A stretch of 14,898 nt of DNA from Eubacteriaceae bacterium (GCA_003446375.1 DMAW01000085.1:1-14898), one strand, 5' to 3'; numbered from the stretch's first letter, positions 7,216 through 14,685 are shown. A program made the numbers and translations. Notes: generated by a model not told the origin, from the letters alone.

Positions 7216-10200
7216 TCAGATGTCAAAATCATCTTCCAAGTCGTCCATCACAGCATCTACGTCAAATTCTTCCTCTTCTATTTCTTCTTCCATGAACCCT
7301 TCAGCTGCTTCTTCGTCATATTCTCTGCTGATTAAGTCAATTCCAAAATTATCCAAAGGGTCTCCTTCGGCACCATCTTCTTCAATCTCCAGGACGTCTT
7401 CATTCTCACTGAGAACCGCTACATCCAAAGAAAGACTCTGAAGTTCCTTTATCAATACCTTAAATGATTCAGGAACGCCTGGTGTAGGAATATTTTCGCC
7501 TTTAACTATAGCTTCATATGCCTTTACTCTTCCTACGACATCGTCTGATTTTACAGTAAGTATTTCCTGCAGCGTATGAGCAGCTCCATAAGCTTCCAAT
7601 GCCCATACCTCCATCTCTCCGAAACGCTGTCCACCAAACTGAGCTTTTCCTCCCAGAGGTTGCTGCGTGACAAGGGAGTAAGGACCTGTAGATCTTGCAT
7701 GCATCTTATCATCGACTAAATGATGCAGTTTAAGTATGTACATATACCCGACAGTTACATCATTGTCAAAAGGTTCTCCCGTCCTTCCATCATGAAGGGT
7801 GATCTTTCCGTTTCTGTTATAATCAGCTTTTTCTAGTATATCCATTATGTCATTCTCGTTTGCCCCATCAAATACAGGAGTTGCTATTTTCCACCCTAAA
7901 GCTTTTGCAGCAAGCCCCAAGTGAACCTCTAAAACCTGACCGATGTTCATCCTTGAAGGTACTCCAAGAGGATTAAGCACTATTTCAACCGGTGTTCCGT
8001 CCGGCATAAACGGCATATCTTCTTCAGGAAGTATCCTAGATATGACACCTTTATTCCCGTGACGTCCCGCCATCTTATCTCCAACCGAGATTTTTCTCTT
8101 GCTGGCTACATACACTCTGACCAACTGATTTACGCCCGGCTTTAAATCTTCGTCCTTATTTTCTCTTGAGAATACTTTTACATCTACTACTATTCCGGAT
8201 TCGCCATGTGGAACTCTCAATGATGTGTCTCTGACTTCTCTGGCTTTTTCTCCAAATATCGCTCTTAGAAGCTTTTCTTCTGCCGTAAGCTCGGTTTCAC
8301 CCTTTGGTGTTACTTTTCCTACAAGAATGTCTTCTGAGTTGACTTCAGCACCTATCCTTATTATTCCTCTTTCATCTAGGTTCTTAAGTGCATCTTCTCC
8401 AACATTGGGAATATCCCTGGTAATCTCTTCAGGGCCAAGCTTCGTCTCTCTTGCTTCAGATTCATACTCTTCAATATGAATAGATGTAAACACATCTTCT
8501 TTGACAAGCTTTTCGCTTATCAATATTGCATCCTCGTAGTTGTAGCCTTCCCACGTCATAAACGCGATTAATATGTTTCTGCCAAGGGCGATTTCACCAT
8601 TATCCGTAGATGGTCCATCAGCAAGAATCTGTCCCTTTTCTACGATTTCTCCCTGCTCTACGATAGGCCTTTGATTTACACAAGTCCCTTGATTAGATCT
8701 TTTAAATTTCAGTATCGTATATTTGTCAAGCTTCTGGTCTTCTCTTCTTATATGAATTTCAGTTGCTGTTACTTTTTCAACTACACCGGCATATTTTGCA
8801 AGAACACATACTCCTGAGTCTTTTGCCGCCGTATGTTCAATTCCAGTTCCTATTATAGGTGATTCCGGCTTTAAAAGCGGCACGGCTTGTCTTTGCATGT
8901 TTGATCCCATCAAGGCTCGGTTGGCATCATCATTCTCAAGAAACGGAATCATCGACGTTGCTACTGAGACGATCTGCTTTGGAGATATATCCATATAATC
9001 GACTTTTTCCGGAGATACGGTTACAAAGTCCCTTTTAAGACCTGCCCGGCCTGTAACTTTATCCCTAGCAAATCTTTTGTTTGCATCTAGCGGCTCATTT
9101 GCCTGTGCTATTGTATACTTTCCTTCTTCATCTGCTGGCAAGTATACTATATCATCGCTTACGATTCCATTATTGACTTGAAGATAAGGCGCCTCAATAA
9201 AGCCATACTCGTTAACTCTTGCGTATGTACTCAAAGAACCTATCAAACCGATATTGGGTCCCTCAGGCGTCTCGATAGGACACATCCTTCCGTAATGTGA
9301 ATGATGAACGTCCCTGACCTCAAATCCTGCTCGTTCCCTGCTTAGTCCACCTGGACCTAAAGCTGAAAGCCTCCTTTTGTGGGTCAGTTCAGCCAAAGGA
9401 TTAGTCTGATCCATAAATTGCGACAGCTGAGAACTTCCAAAAAACTCTTTAACTGACGCATTAACCGGTCTAATATTTATAAGGCCTTGAGGCGTGATAG
9501 CTTCATTTCCCTGAATAGTCATTCTTTCTTTGACTACTCTTTCCATTCTGGAAAGACCTATTCTAAACTGATTTTGCAATAGTTCTCCTACGCTTCTAAG
9601 TCGCCTGTTACCTAAATGATCTATATCGTCAATGGTCCCAATGCCGTAATTCAATCCTAAGTTATAACTTATAGATGCAAATATGTCCTGGATAAGCACG
9701 TGTTTAGGAATAAGCTCATCGATTCTTTTTTCAAATTCATCTTTCATCTCCTCAGGAGATTTGTCCGAGCTTAAAATTTCTTCAAGCACATAGTAATTCA
9801 CAAGTTCGTCAATTTTATCTTCATCGTACTCAAAAGGAAGGTTCTGCTTTGATATGTCAACAAAACCATTGCCTATTACCTTGAATTCTTTATCTTCTAA
9901 TAAAATTGACACCTTGTCAATTCCAGCATTTTGGATATTCCACGCAGTAGCTTCATCCACGATAGTTTCTGCCTCACAAATGAGCTCTCCTGTTCCAGGA
10001 TGGAATATATCATCTTTAATTTTTCTTCCGGTTATTCTTCCGGCAAGTGCAAGTTTTTTATTGAATTTAAACCTTCCAACTTTTGCTAAATCATATCTTC
10101 TCGGATCAAAAAACATGCTGTTTAAAAGAGACTCTGCACTGTCTACAGTTGGAGGCTCGCCTGGTCTAAGTCTTTTGTAAACTTCAAGAAGTCCTTCTTC

Positions 10201-10884
10201 TCTAGTTTCAGTAGCGTCTTTTTCAAGAGTTGCCAATATCCTTGTATCTTCACCAAAATAATCTAAGATTTGCGCTCTGGTTCCCAGTCCGAAAGCTTTA
10301 AGCAACACCGATATAGGAAGCTTTCTTGTTCTATCTACCCTTACGTATAAAATATCATTTGAGTCTGTCTCATATTCAAGCCATGCTCCACGGTTTGGAA
10401 TGACTTGCGACGAATACAGCGGTTTCCCTGTTTTGTCAAGTTCTTCCGAAAAATAAGTTCCCGGAGATCTTACCAACTGACTTACAATTACTCTTTCAGC
10501 ACCGTTTATTATAAATGTGCCGTTTTCCGTCATTAGAGGAAAGTCTGCCATAAATACGCTTTGCTCTTTGACTTCAGCAGTCTCTTTGTTTATCAGTCTC
10601 ACCTTTACCTTTAAAGATGTTGCAAAAGTCGCATCTCTTTCCTTGCACTCCGCCTCGCTATATTTCGGCTCGCCATCTAGACTATAATCAATAAATTCGA
10701 GAATCAAGTTTCCCGTGTAGTCCATAATCGGAGAGATATCTTGAAAAACCTCTTTCAATCCCTTCTCCAAAAACCAATCGTAGGATTTTTTCTGAATAGC
10801 AATCAAATTGGGAATGTCTAACACTTCATTGATTTTAGAAAAGCTCATTCTAGTATTTTTACCTACTTTTACAGGATGCACCAT
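7216..10884 (-). CDS. rpoB: DNA-directed RNA polymerase subunit beta
   Basis: This is the second catalytic subunit of RNA polymerase and the rifampicin target. It has 1222 residues starting MVHPVKVGKNTRMSFSKI, the normal Firmicutes N-terminus. The rifampicin pocket (about residues 476-515) contains SSQLSQFMDQ, THKRRLSALGPGG and RERAGFEVRDVH, with Asp, His and Ser at the usual resistance positions, so it looks wild type. Further conserved blocks include PIETPEGPNIGLI, GYNYEDAILISE, GDKMAGRHGNKGVIS and the C-terminal GGKAQFGGQRFGEMEVWALE. The last roughly 55 residues are a very acidic tail. The ATG is preceded by GAGGGGTG with 8-base spacing. A promoter and a structured leader lie upstream; rpoC follows after 50 bases. 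The stop is TGA. Confidence 0.99.
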   Translation of the reverse strand: MVHPVKVGKNTRMSFSKINEVLDIPNLIAIQKKSYDWFLEKGLKEVFQDISPIMDYTGNLILEFIDYSLDGEPKYSEAECKERDATFATSLKVKVRLINKETAEVKEQSVFMADFPLMTENGTFIINGAERVIVSQLVRSPGTYFSEELDKTGKPLYSSQVIPNRGAWLEYETDSNDILYVRVDRTRKLPISVLLKAFGLGTRAQILDYFGEDTRILATLEKDATETREEGLLEVYKRLRPGEPPTVDSAESLLNSMFFDPRRYDLAKVGRFKFNKKLALAGRITGRKIKDDIFHPGTGELICEAETIVDEATAWNIQNAGIDKVSILLEDKEFKVIGNGFVDISKQNLPFEYDEDKIDELVNYYVLEEILSSDKSPEEMKDEFEKRIDELIPKHVLIQDIFASISYNLGLNYGIGTIDDIDHLGNRRLRSVGELLQNQFRIGLSRMERVVKERMTIQGNEAITPQGLINIRPVNASVKEFFGSSQLSQFMDQTNPLAELTHKRRLSALGPGGLSRERAGFEVRDVHHSHYGRMCPIETPEGPNIGLIGSLSTYARVNEYGFIEAPYLQVNNGIVSDDIVYLPADEEGKYTIAQANEPLDANKRFARDKVTGRAGLKRDFVTVSPEKVDYMDISPKQIVSVATSMIPFLENDDANRALMGSNMQRQAVPLLKPESPIIGTGIEHTAAKDSGVCVLAKYAGVVEKVTATEIHIRREDQKLDKYTILKFKRSNQGTCVNQRPIVEQGEIVEKGQILADGPSTDNGEIALGRNILIAFMTWEGYNYEDAILISEKLVKEDVFTSIHIEEYESEARETKLGPEEITRDIPNVGEDALKNLDERGIIRIGAEVNSEDILVGKVTPKGETELTAEEKLLRAIFGEKAREVRDTSLRVPHGESGIVVDVKVFSRENKDEDLKPGVNQLVRVYVASKRKISVGDKMAGRHGNKGVISRILPEEDMPFMPDGTPVEIVLNPLGVPSRMNIGQVLEVHLGLAAKALGWKIATPVFDGANENDIMDILEKADYNRNGKITLHDGRTGEPFDNDVTVGYMYILKLHHLVDDKMHARSTGPYSLVTQQPLGGKAQFGGQRFGEMEVWALEAYGAAHTLQEILTVKSDDVVGRVKAYEAIVKGENIPTPGVPESFKVLIKELQSLSLDVAVLSENEDVLEIEEDGAEGDPLDNFGIDLISREYDEEAAEGFMEEEIEEEEFDVDAVMDDLEDDFDI

Positions 10885-10917
10885 CCTTCATTCACCCCTC
10901 GCTTATAAAGTAAAAAG

Positions 10918-10963
10918 CCAAAAGCCTAAGTAATTTTTATTTATTTAATTTACTCGCTTTTGG
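10918..10963 (-). promoter_or_regulatory. Hairpin in the rpoB leader, possible attenuator
   Basis: On the minus strand CCAAAAGC pairs with GCTTTTGG (8 bp), extended inward by GAGTAA/TTACTT (one G-U) past a 2-base bulge, with a 16-base AT-rich loop. The 3' arm is followed by CTTTTTACTTT, a broken T tract. The element lies in the roughly 155-base leader between the rpoB promoter and its ATG. It could be a leaky terminator or a translation or stability element; its function is inferred only. Confidence 0.5.
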
Positions 10964-11047
10964 TTGATGTTGATATTAGTATATTGTTATGTCATCGCAA
11001 TGTTAGTTCATTGCGTTTTAGAAAAAAATCTTTTGATGCAATTTACA

Positions 11048-11076
11048 ATGCTATCATACTCACTATTTTTTGTCAA
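11048..11076 (-). promoter_or_regulatory. Sigma-70/SigA-type promoter for rpoB-rpoC
   Basis: The minus strand has a perfect -35 TTGACA (11071-11076), a 17-bp spacer ending in TGA, and -10 TAGCAT (11048-11053), which departs from TATAAT at two positions but has an extended -10 TG. It lies about 50 bases downstream of the rplL terminator, so rpoBC has its own supply of transcription. The leader to the rpoB ATG would be about 155 bases. Confidence 0.8.
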
Positions 11077-11125
11077 TACAATTCAAAGATATTTATTTTT
11101 ATTTCACTTTATTCTTTTTCTGGAC

Positions 11126-11155
11126 ATAAAAATAAGCGGGCTAACACCCGCTTAT
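11126..11155 (-). terminator. Intrinsic terminator after rplL
   Basis: Perfect 9-bp arms ATAAGCGGG and CCCGCTTAT (11132-11155) with a 6-base loop are followed on the minus strand by a T-rich tract. The hairpin starts 14 bases after the rplL stop. It should end much of the rplJL transcription and partly uncouple it from rpoBC, as is seen with the rplL-rpoB attenuator of E. coli. Confidence 0.9.
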
Positions 11156-11169
11156 CCGAATCAATTAAA

Positions 11170-11550
11170 TTACTTAACTTCTACAGAACCGCCAACTTCT
11201 TCAACTTTAGCTTTGATTGCTTCAGCTTCTTCTTTGCTAGCGCCTTCTTTGATTGCTTTAGGAGCATTGTCTACCAATTCTTTTGCTTCTTTAAGTCCAA
11301 GACCTGTAAGTTCTCTTACAACCTTGATTACTTTGATTTTTTGATCTCCGGCAGATGCCAATACTACGTCGAACTCAGTTTTTTCTTCTGCTTCTTCAGC
11401 AGCTGCGGCAGCAGGAGCTGCAGCCATAGCTACAGGCGCAGCTGCGCTTACTCCAAACTCTTCTTCAAGAGCCTTTACCAATTCAGATAGTTCCAATACA
11501 GTCATATTTTTTACTTCTTCGATCATTTGAGTTACTTTTTCACTTGCCAT
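11170..11550 (-). CDS. rplL: 50S ribosomal protein L7/L12
   Basis: This protein forms the flexible stalk dimers that recruit and stimulate the translational GTPases EF-Tu, EF-G, IF2 and RF3. It has 126 residues in the classic layout. The N-terminal dimerisation and L10-binding domain (about 1-35) is followed by an Ala/Glu-rich hinge (about 36-57). The C-terminal factor-binding domain contains KIKVIKVVRELTGLGLKEAK and ends GGSVEVK. It is the only multicopy ribosomal protein, bound to L10. The ATG follows GGAGG in a 48-base gap after rplJ, and an intrinsic terminator follows the stop. Expression should be set by the L10 leader upstream of rplJ. Confidence 0.98.
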   Translation of the reverse strand: MASEKVTQMIEEVKNMTVLELSELVKALEEEFGVSAAAPVAMAAAPAAAAAEEAEEKTEFDVVLASAGDQKIKVIKVVRELTGLGLKEAKELVDNAPKAIKEGASKEEAEAIKAKVEEVGGSVEVK

Positions 11551-11598
11551 TTTTTATAGACCTCCATTTTATCTTCTTTTTAGTTTTTTAAAATTAAT

Positions 11599-12126
11599 TT
11601 AAGCTGTTGCTTCCTTTTGTTCCTTAACTTGGTTAAGCGCTCTTGCCAGACCACTGATATTCGCTTGAAGAACTCCAACGAATCCTGCAATCGGAGCGTT
11701 TAAGCCGCCAAGCACTTTTGCCACGAGAATTTCTTTTGGTGGCAGGTCTGCAAGATCTTTAATCTCTTCAACAGAGATTACTTCTCCTCCTACCAAACCG
11801 CCTTTTACTTCCATAGCTTTGTGTTTTTTAGAAAATTCCATTACGATTTTTGCTGCAGCAACCGGATCTTCATTACTGAATGCAACCGCTGTCGGTCCAG
11901 TTAAATGTTCCATCAGTCCTTCGTTGCCAGTTTCTTTGGCAGCAAATCTCATCATTGTGTTTTTATATACTTTGTAATCAACCGATTCTTTTCTTGCAAT
12001 GCTTCTGAACTCATTTAGCTCTTCAACATTAAGTCCACGGTAATCTACCAATATAACACTTTGAGCATTCTGAAACTTCTCTACTATCTCTTTTACCACT
12101 TCTGCCTTTAAATCTTTGTTTGACAC
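11599..12126 (-). CDS. rplJ: 50S ribosomal protein L10
   Basis: L10 anchors the L7/L12 stalk dimers to 23S rRNA next to L11. The 175-residue product has the family N-terminus (KAEVVKEIVEKFQNAQSVILVDYRGL), the central FSKKHKAMEVKGGLVGGEVI region and a long C-terminal helix (ISGLARALNQVKEQKE) that would bind L7/L12. The start is GTG at 12124-12126, placed 9 bases after AGGAGG; there is no alternative ATG nearby. In Firmicutes the L10-(L7/L12)4 complex represses its own operon by binding a leader that mimics 23S rRNA, and such a leader with a terminator hairpin lies immediately upstream. It is paired with rplL 48 bases downstream. Confidence 0.98.
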   Translation of the reverse strand: MSNKDLKAEVVKEIVEKFQNAQSVILVDYRGLNVEELNEFRSIARKESVDYKVYKNTMMRFAAKETGNEGLMEHLTGPTAVAFSNEDPVAAAKIVMEFSKKHKAMEVKGGLVGGEVISVEEIKDLADLPPKEILVAKVLGGLNAPIAGFVGVLQANISGLARALNQVKEQKEATA

Positions 12127-12152
12127 TATCGTCCACCTCCTTATATAATCTC

Positions 12153-12270
12153 ACCCTATCAATAAAAAACTCTCTTTGCTGCGCGAGGCATACAAAGAGA
12201 GCATGAATTCATACCATAATGTATAACCTCGATAGGGTATTAAGCTTGCGCACCTATTGTCTTCGGTTGG
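12153..12270 (-). promoter_or_regulatory. L10 ribosomal-protein leader RNA for rplJL
   Basis: The minus strand carries the L10-leader signature CCAACCGAAGACAATAGGTG, followed by GCTTAAT and then CGAGG. This imitates the L10-binding kink-turn region of 23S rRNA. Downstream come a terminator hairpin with six T's and then GATAGGGT. In Firmicutes this leader family lets the L10-L12 complex feed back on rplJL by transcription attenuation. The assignment is from motif recognition; I could not run a covariance model. Confidence 0.9.
12164..12201 (-). terminator. Attenuator hairpin inside the L10 leader
   Basis: Perfect 9-bp arms CTCTCTTTG and CAAAGAGAG are separated by 14 bases, which hold a further TGC/GCA pairing, and are followed on the minus strand by TTTTTT. 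It lies about 40 bases before the rplJ start, so it is a regulated attenuator rather than an end-of-operon terminator. Confidence 0.92.
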
Positions 12271-12292
12271 ATCTTTATTTTAAATCACATGA

Positions 12293-12321
12293 ATTATATC
12301 ATCACGCAATAAGCTTGTCAA
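12293..12321 (-). promoter_or_regulatory. Consensus sigma-70/SigA promoter for rplJ-rplL
   Basis: The minus strand shows perfect -35 TTGACA (12316-12321), a 17-bp spacer ending in TGA, and perfect -10 TATAAT (12293-12298), plus an extended -10 TG. The -35 starts 6 bases after the rplA stop. Transcription would begin near 12286, just before the L10 leader core, so rplJL can be made independently of rplKA. Confidence 0.93.
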
Positions 12322-12327
12322 GATTTA

Positions 12328-13017
12328 TTATATCTTCGCAGGATTGATTTTAATGCCAGGACCCATTGTGCTGGTTACTGTAACGCTTCTAAAATAAGTC
12401 CCCTTTGAAGATGCAGGCTTTGCTTTTTTAATCGCCTCAAGAAGTACGCTTAAGTTTTCATTAAGTTGCTCTTGAGTGAAAGAAGCCTTTCCTACTGGCA
12501 CATGGATAATATTGGTCTTGTCTAACCTGTACTCAACCTTACCTGCTTTAATGTCAGAAACAGCTTTTGCTACCTCGAATGTAACTGTTCCTGATTTAGG
12601 ATTCGGCATAAGTCCTTTAGGGCCAAGTACCCTTCCAAGCCTACCGACTACGCCCATCATATCAGGCGTCGCTACGACTACGTCAAAATCAAACCAGTTT
12701 TCTTTAGTGATTTTATCAACCATTTCTTCAGCGCCTACAAAATCAGCACCTGCCTCAGTTGCTTCCGCAGCTTTGTCGCCTTTTGCAAAAACCAAAACTT
12801 TTACGCTTTTTCCAGTTCCGTGCGGCAATACAATTGCGCCACGCACCTGCTGGTCAGCATGTCTTGAGTCAACGCCAAGCTTTATATGAGCTTCTATCGT
12901 CTCATCAAATTTTGCCGTAGCAGTCTTTTTTACTGACTCTACCGCTTCGTCCAAATCATATAGCTTCTGTCTATCTACAAGCTTGATTTTTTCTTGATAA
13001 TTCTTTCCTCTTTTCAT
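12328..13017 (-). CDS. rplA: 50S ribosomal protein L1
   Basis: L1 forms the mobile stalk at the E site that helps release deacylated tRNA. It is 229 residues, the normal length. It starts MKRGKNYQEKIKLVD, contains HIKLGVDSRHADQQVRGAIVLPHGTGK, VVATPDMMGVVGRLGRVLGPKGLMPNPKSGT and the C-terminal YFRSVTVTSTMGPGIKI, all L1 hallmarks. L1 is also a translational repressor of the rplK-rplA mRNA in several bacteria; I could not identify a convincing L1 site here. The ATG is preceded by AAGGAGG. It lies 44 bases after rplK, and a new promoter begins 6 bases beyond its stop. Confidence 0.98.
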   Translation of the reverse strand: MKRGKNYQEKIKLVDRQKLYDLDEAVESVKKTATAKFDETIEAHIKLGVDSRHADQQVRGAIVLPHGTGKSVKVLVFAKGDKAAEATEAGADFVGAEEMVDKITKENWFDFDVVVATPDMMGVVGRLGRVLGPKGLMPNPKSGTVTFEVAKAVSDIKAGKVEYRLDKTNIIHVPVGKASFTQEQLNENLSVLLEAIKKAKPASSKGTYFRSVTVTSTMGPGIKINPAKI

Positions 13018-13061
13018 GATTTCCTCCTTGTGGTATTAGCGGATATTCCTCCCACCTTCTT

Positions 13062-13487
13062 TTACTCTTCTACAACAACGCCCATGCTTCTTGCAGTTCC
13101 AGCTATCATTCTCATCGCTGATTCTACCGAAGACGCATTAAGGTCAGGCATTTTTAGCTCTGCAATTTCTCTAACCTTTTCTTGACTGATCGTCGCTACT
13201 TTTTGTTTGTTCGGCACTCCTGAACCACTTTCGATTCCGACAGCTTTTTTAATAAGCACTGCAGCTGGCGGAGTTTTAGTTATGAAACTGAATGTTCTAT
13301 CTTGGTATACCGTGATTACTACCGGTATGATCATTCCAGCATCATTGGCAGTTTTTGCGTTAAACTCCTTGCAAAATCCCATAATATTTACACCGTGCTG
13401 ACCCAACGCAGGTCCAACCGGTGGCGCCGGAGTAGCCTTTCCAGCTGGTATTTGCAACTTTATCATCCCTATTACTTTTTTAGCCAT
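13062..13487 (-). CDS. rplK: 50S ribosomal protein L11
   Basis: L11 binds the GTPase-associated centre of 23S rRNA, takes part in factor binding and RelA activation, and is the partner site of thiostrepton. The product has 141 residues. The N-terminal IKLQIPAGKATPAPPVGPAL segment is proline-rich and typical of L11, followed by LGQHGVNIMGFCKEFN and the C-terminal RNA-binding domain ending GTARSMGVVVEE. The ATG lies 5-6 bases after a GGGAGGTG-type ribosome binding site. It is 63 bases downstream of nusG and 44 upstream of rplA, within the rpmG-secE-nusG-rplK-rplA transcript. Confidence 0.98.
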   Translation of the reverse strand: MAKKVIGMIKLQIPAGKATPAPPVGPALGQHGVNIMGFCKEFNAKTANDAGMIIPVVITVYQDRTFSFITKTPPAAVLIKKAVGIESGSGVPNKQKVATISQEKVREIAELKMPDLNASSVESAMRMIAGTARSMGVVVEE

Positions 13488-13550
13488 TTATTACACCTCC
13501 CTGTGTGTCTTGTTTATTTGTTTATCTTTTACTCCACAATAATTCATGGA

Positions 13551-14075
13551 CTAAAATTTTGCTACCTGAGTAAATTCCAGTTCTGCAGGAGTTTCTCTTC
13601 CAAACATGGATATGTTGACTTTTACCTTTTGTTTTTCGTGATTGATTTCCTCCACGATGCCTGCAAAACCTTCCAGCGGTCCCTCTTGAACTTTGACATT
13701 ATCACCAATCTTAAGATCAATCTGAGGAAGCTTCTCTTTTATCCCCATGCTTTTAAGTTCACTTTTAGACAATGGCACCGGTTTTGATGCTGGCCCCACA
13801 AATCCGGTAACTCCACGCGTATTTCTCACCACATACCACGACTCATCTGTCATTATCATCTTAACTAGGATATATCCCGGAAAAACTTTCTTTTGGCTTA
13901 CTTTCCGCTTTCCGTTTTTAACTTCCTCAACGTCTTGCATTGGAACGCAAACCTCAAAAATTTGATCCTTCATGTTTCTGTTTTCGACAGCCGCCTCAAT
14001 ATTGGCTTTGACCTTGTTTTCGTATCCGGAATATGTATGTGCTACATACCATTTTGCTTCATCAATTTGATTCAT
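13551..14075 (-). CDS. nusG: Transcription termination/antitermination factor NusG
   Basis: NusG binds the RNA polymerase clamp and modulates elongation, pausing and coupling to translation. It is 174 residues. The N-terminal NGN domain (about 8-110) begins KWYVAHTYSGYENKVK and includes the KKVFPGYILVKM block. A linker then leads to a KOW domain (about 120-174) with GDNVKVQEGPLEGFAG and the C-terminal SMFGRETPAELEF. Length and order are standard. The ATG is served by GAGGG, which overlaps the secE stop region; the gap to secE is only 14 bases, suggesting translational coupling. The stop is TAG. It sits between secE and rplK as in most bacteria. Confidence 0.98.
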   Translation of the reverse strand: MNQIDEAKWYVAHTYSGYENKVKANIEAAVENRNMKDQIFEVCVPMQDVEEVKNGKRKVSQKKVFPGYILVKMIMTDESWYVVRNTRGVTGFVGPASKPVPLSKSELKSMGIKEKLPQIDLKIGDNVKVQEGPLEGFAGIVEEINHEKQKVKVNISMFGRETPAELEFTQVAKF

Positions 14076-14089
14076 ATAAATTAACCCTC

Positions 14090-14329
14090 TTATCCTATGA
14101 TCAATGCTAATAATCCACCTAAACCCGCGTCAATAACATATACAATCAACGTCAAAATAAAGACTATGCCCAGAACAACGGATGTGTGCTGCATCAACTC
14201 ATTTTTTGTAGGCCATGTCACTTTTTTAAGCTCAGCCCAGACTCCCTTGACAAAGGCAATAAATCTTTTAATCAGTCCAGGTTTTTTAGCTTTATTATCT
14301 CTCTTTACTTCTTTTTCGGTTTTAGCCAT
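14090..14329 (-). CDS. secE: Preprotein translocase subunit SecE
   Basis: SecE clamps SecY in the SecYEG protein-export channel of the cytoplasmic membrane. The 79-residue protein is the short, single-spanning form. It has a highly basic cytoplasmic N-terminus (about 1-23), an amphipathic segment with the signature AELKKVTWPTKNEL (about 32-45), and one hydrophobic transmembrane segment (about 50-78). The ATG is preceded by AAGGAAGTG. It lies 33 bases after rpmG and 14 before nusG, the usual secE-nusG pairing. Confidence 0.96.
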   Translation of the reverse strand: MAKTEKEVKRDNKAKKPGLIKRFIAFVKGVWAELKKVTWPTKNELMQHTSVVLGIVFILTLIVYVIDAGLGGLLALIIG

Positions 14330-14362
14330 TCTTTCACTTCCTTATACTAAAAATAAGGTTCC

Positions 14363-14512
14363 TTATTTTGTTTCCTTGTGTGATGTGTGCTTTTTGCAAA
14401 ACTTGCAGTACTTGCTCATTTCAAGTCTTTCAGGGTCATTTTTTTTGTTTTTCATAGTATGATAATTTCTTTGCTTGCAATCTGTACAAGCCAAAGTGAC
14501 TTTCACTCTCAT
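14363..14512 (-). CDS. rpmG: 50S ribosomal protein L33
   Basis: This is a small 49-residue ribosomal protein of the 50S subunit. It starts MRVKVTLACTDCKQRNYHTM and ends with KYCKFCKKHTSHKETK. Four cysteines, Cys9-x2-Cys12 and Cys36-x2-Cys39, make it the zinc-binding (C+) form; a Zur-controlled C-minus paralogue could exist elsewhere. The ATG is well placed after AGGAGGTG. It is the first gene of the rpmG-secE-nusG-rplK-rplA transcript, about 80 bases downstream of a strong promoter, the place L33 usually occupies in Firmicutes. Confidence 0.97.
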   Translation of the reverse strand: MRVKVTLACTDCKQRNYHTMKNKKNDPERLEMSKYCKFCKKHTSHKETK

Positions 14513-14597
14513 GACGACACCTCCTACTTTTTATAAAACATTCTTTTATTATCGTCCTTTTTAAGGCGCACTAACCCAATTTTGATTGTACTAATAA

Positions 14598-14626
14598 AAA
14601 ATATCACAATTGATATTGCATGTCAA
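14598..14626 (-). promoter_or_regulatory. Sigma-70/SigA-type promoter for rpmG-secE-nusG-rplK-rplA
   Basis: On the minus strand there is a perfect -35 TTGACA (14621-14626), a 17-bp spacer ending in TGA, and -10 TATTTT (14598-14603) with an extended -10 TG. The predicted start near 14590 leaves roughly 80 bases of leader before the rpmG ATG. It lies downstream of two terminators that insulate it from tuf. Confidence 0.85.
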
Positions 14627-14643
14627 TATAATTTTCTTAAACT

Positions 14644-14665
14644 AAAAAAAGGCCTAACGCCCTTT
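14644..14665 (-). terminator. Second intrinsic terminator between tuf and rpmG
   Basis: Minus-strand arms AAAGGGC and GGCCTTT (one internal G-G mismatch, loop GTTA) run directly into a seven-T run. It lies roughly 120 bases past the tuf stop and about 20 bases upstream of the rpmG promoter -35. It may be a backup terminator for tuf, or end a short transcript from the candidate promoter at 14686-14714. Confidence 0.75.
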
Positions 14666-14685
14666 CCTTATAAGACAGCTTAGTT

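Noticed and set aside
7221..7226. TTGACA on the minus strand near the end of rpoB, possible internal rpoC promoter
   Set aside because: It encodes the final codons of RpoB, and no -10-like hexamer occurs at 16-18 bp; the nearest AT-rich hexamers are at 12 and 24 bp.
10960..11490. Plus-strand open frame of 176 codons
   Set aside because: It lies antisense over rplL and the rpoB leader, has no ribosome binding site of note, and reads as a Phe/Ser-rich shadow of the real genes. Other plus-strand frames in the window behave in the same way.
13488..13550. L1 autoregulatory binding site before rplK
   Set aside because: I could not form a convincing stem resembling the L1 site of 23S rRNA in this 63-base AT-rich spacer.
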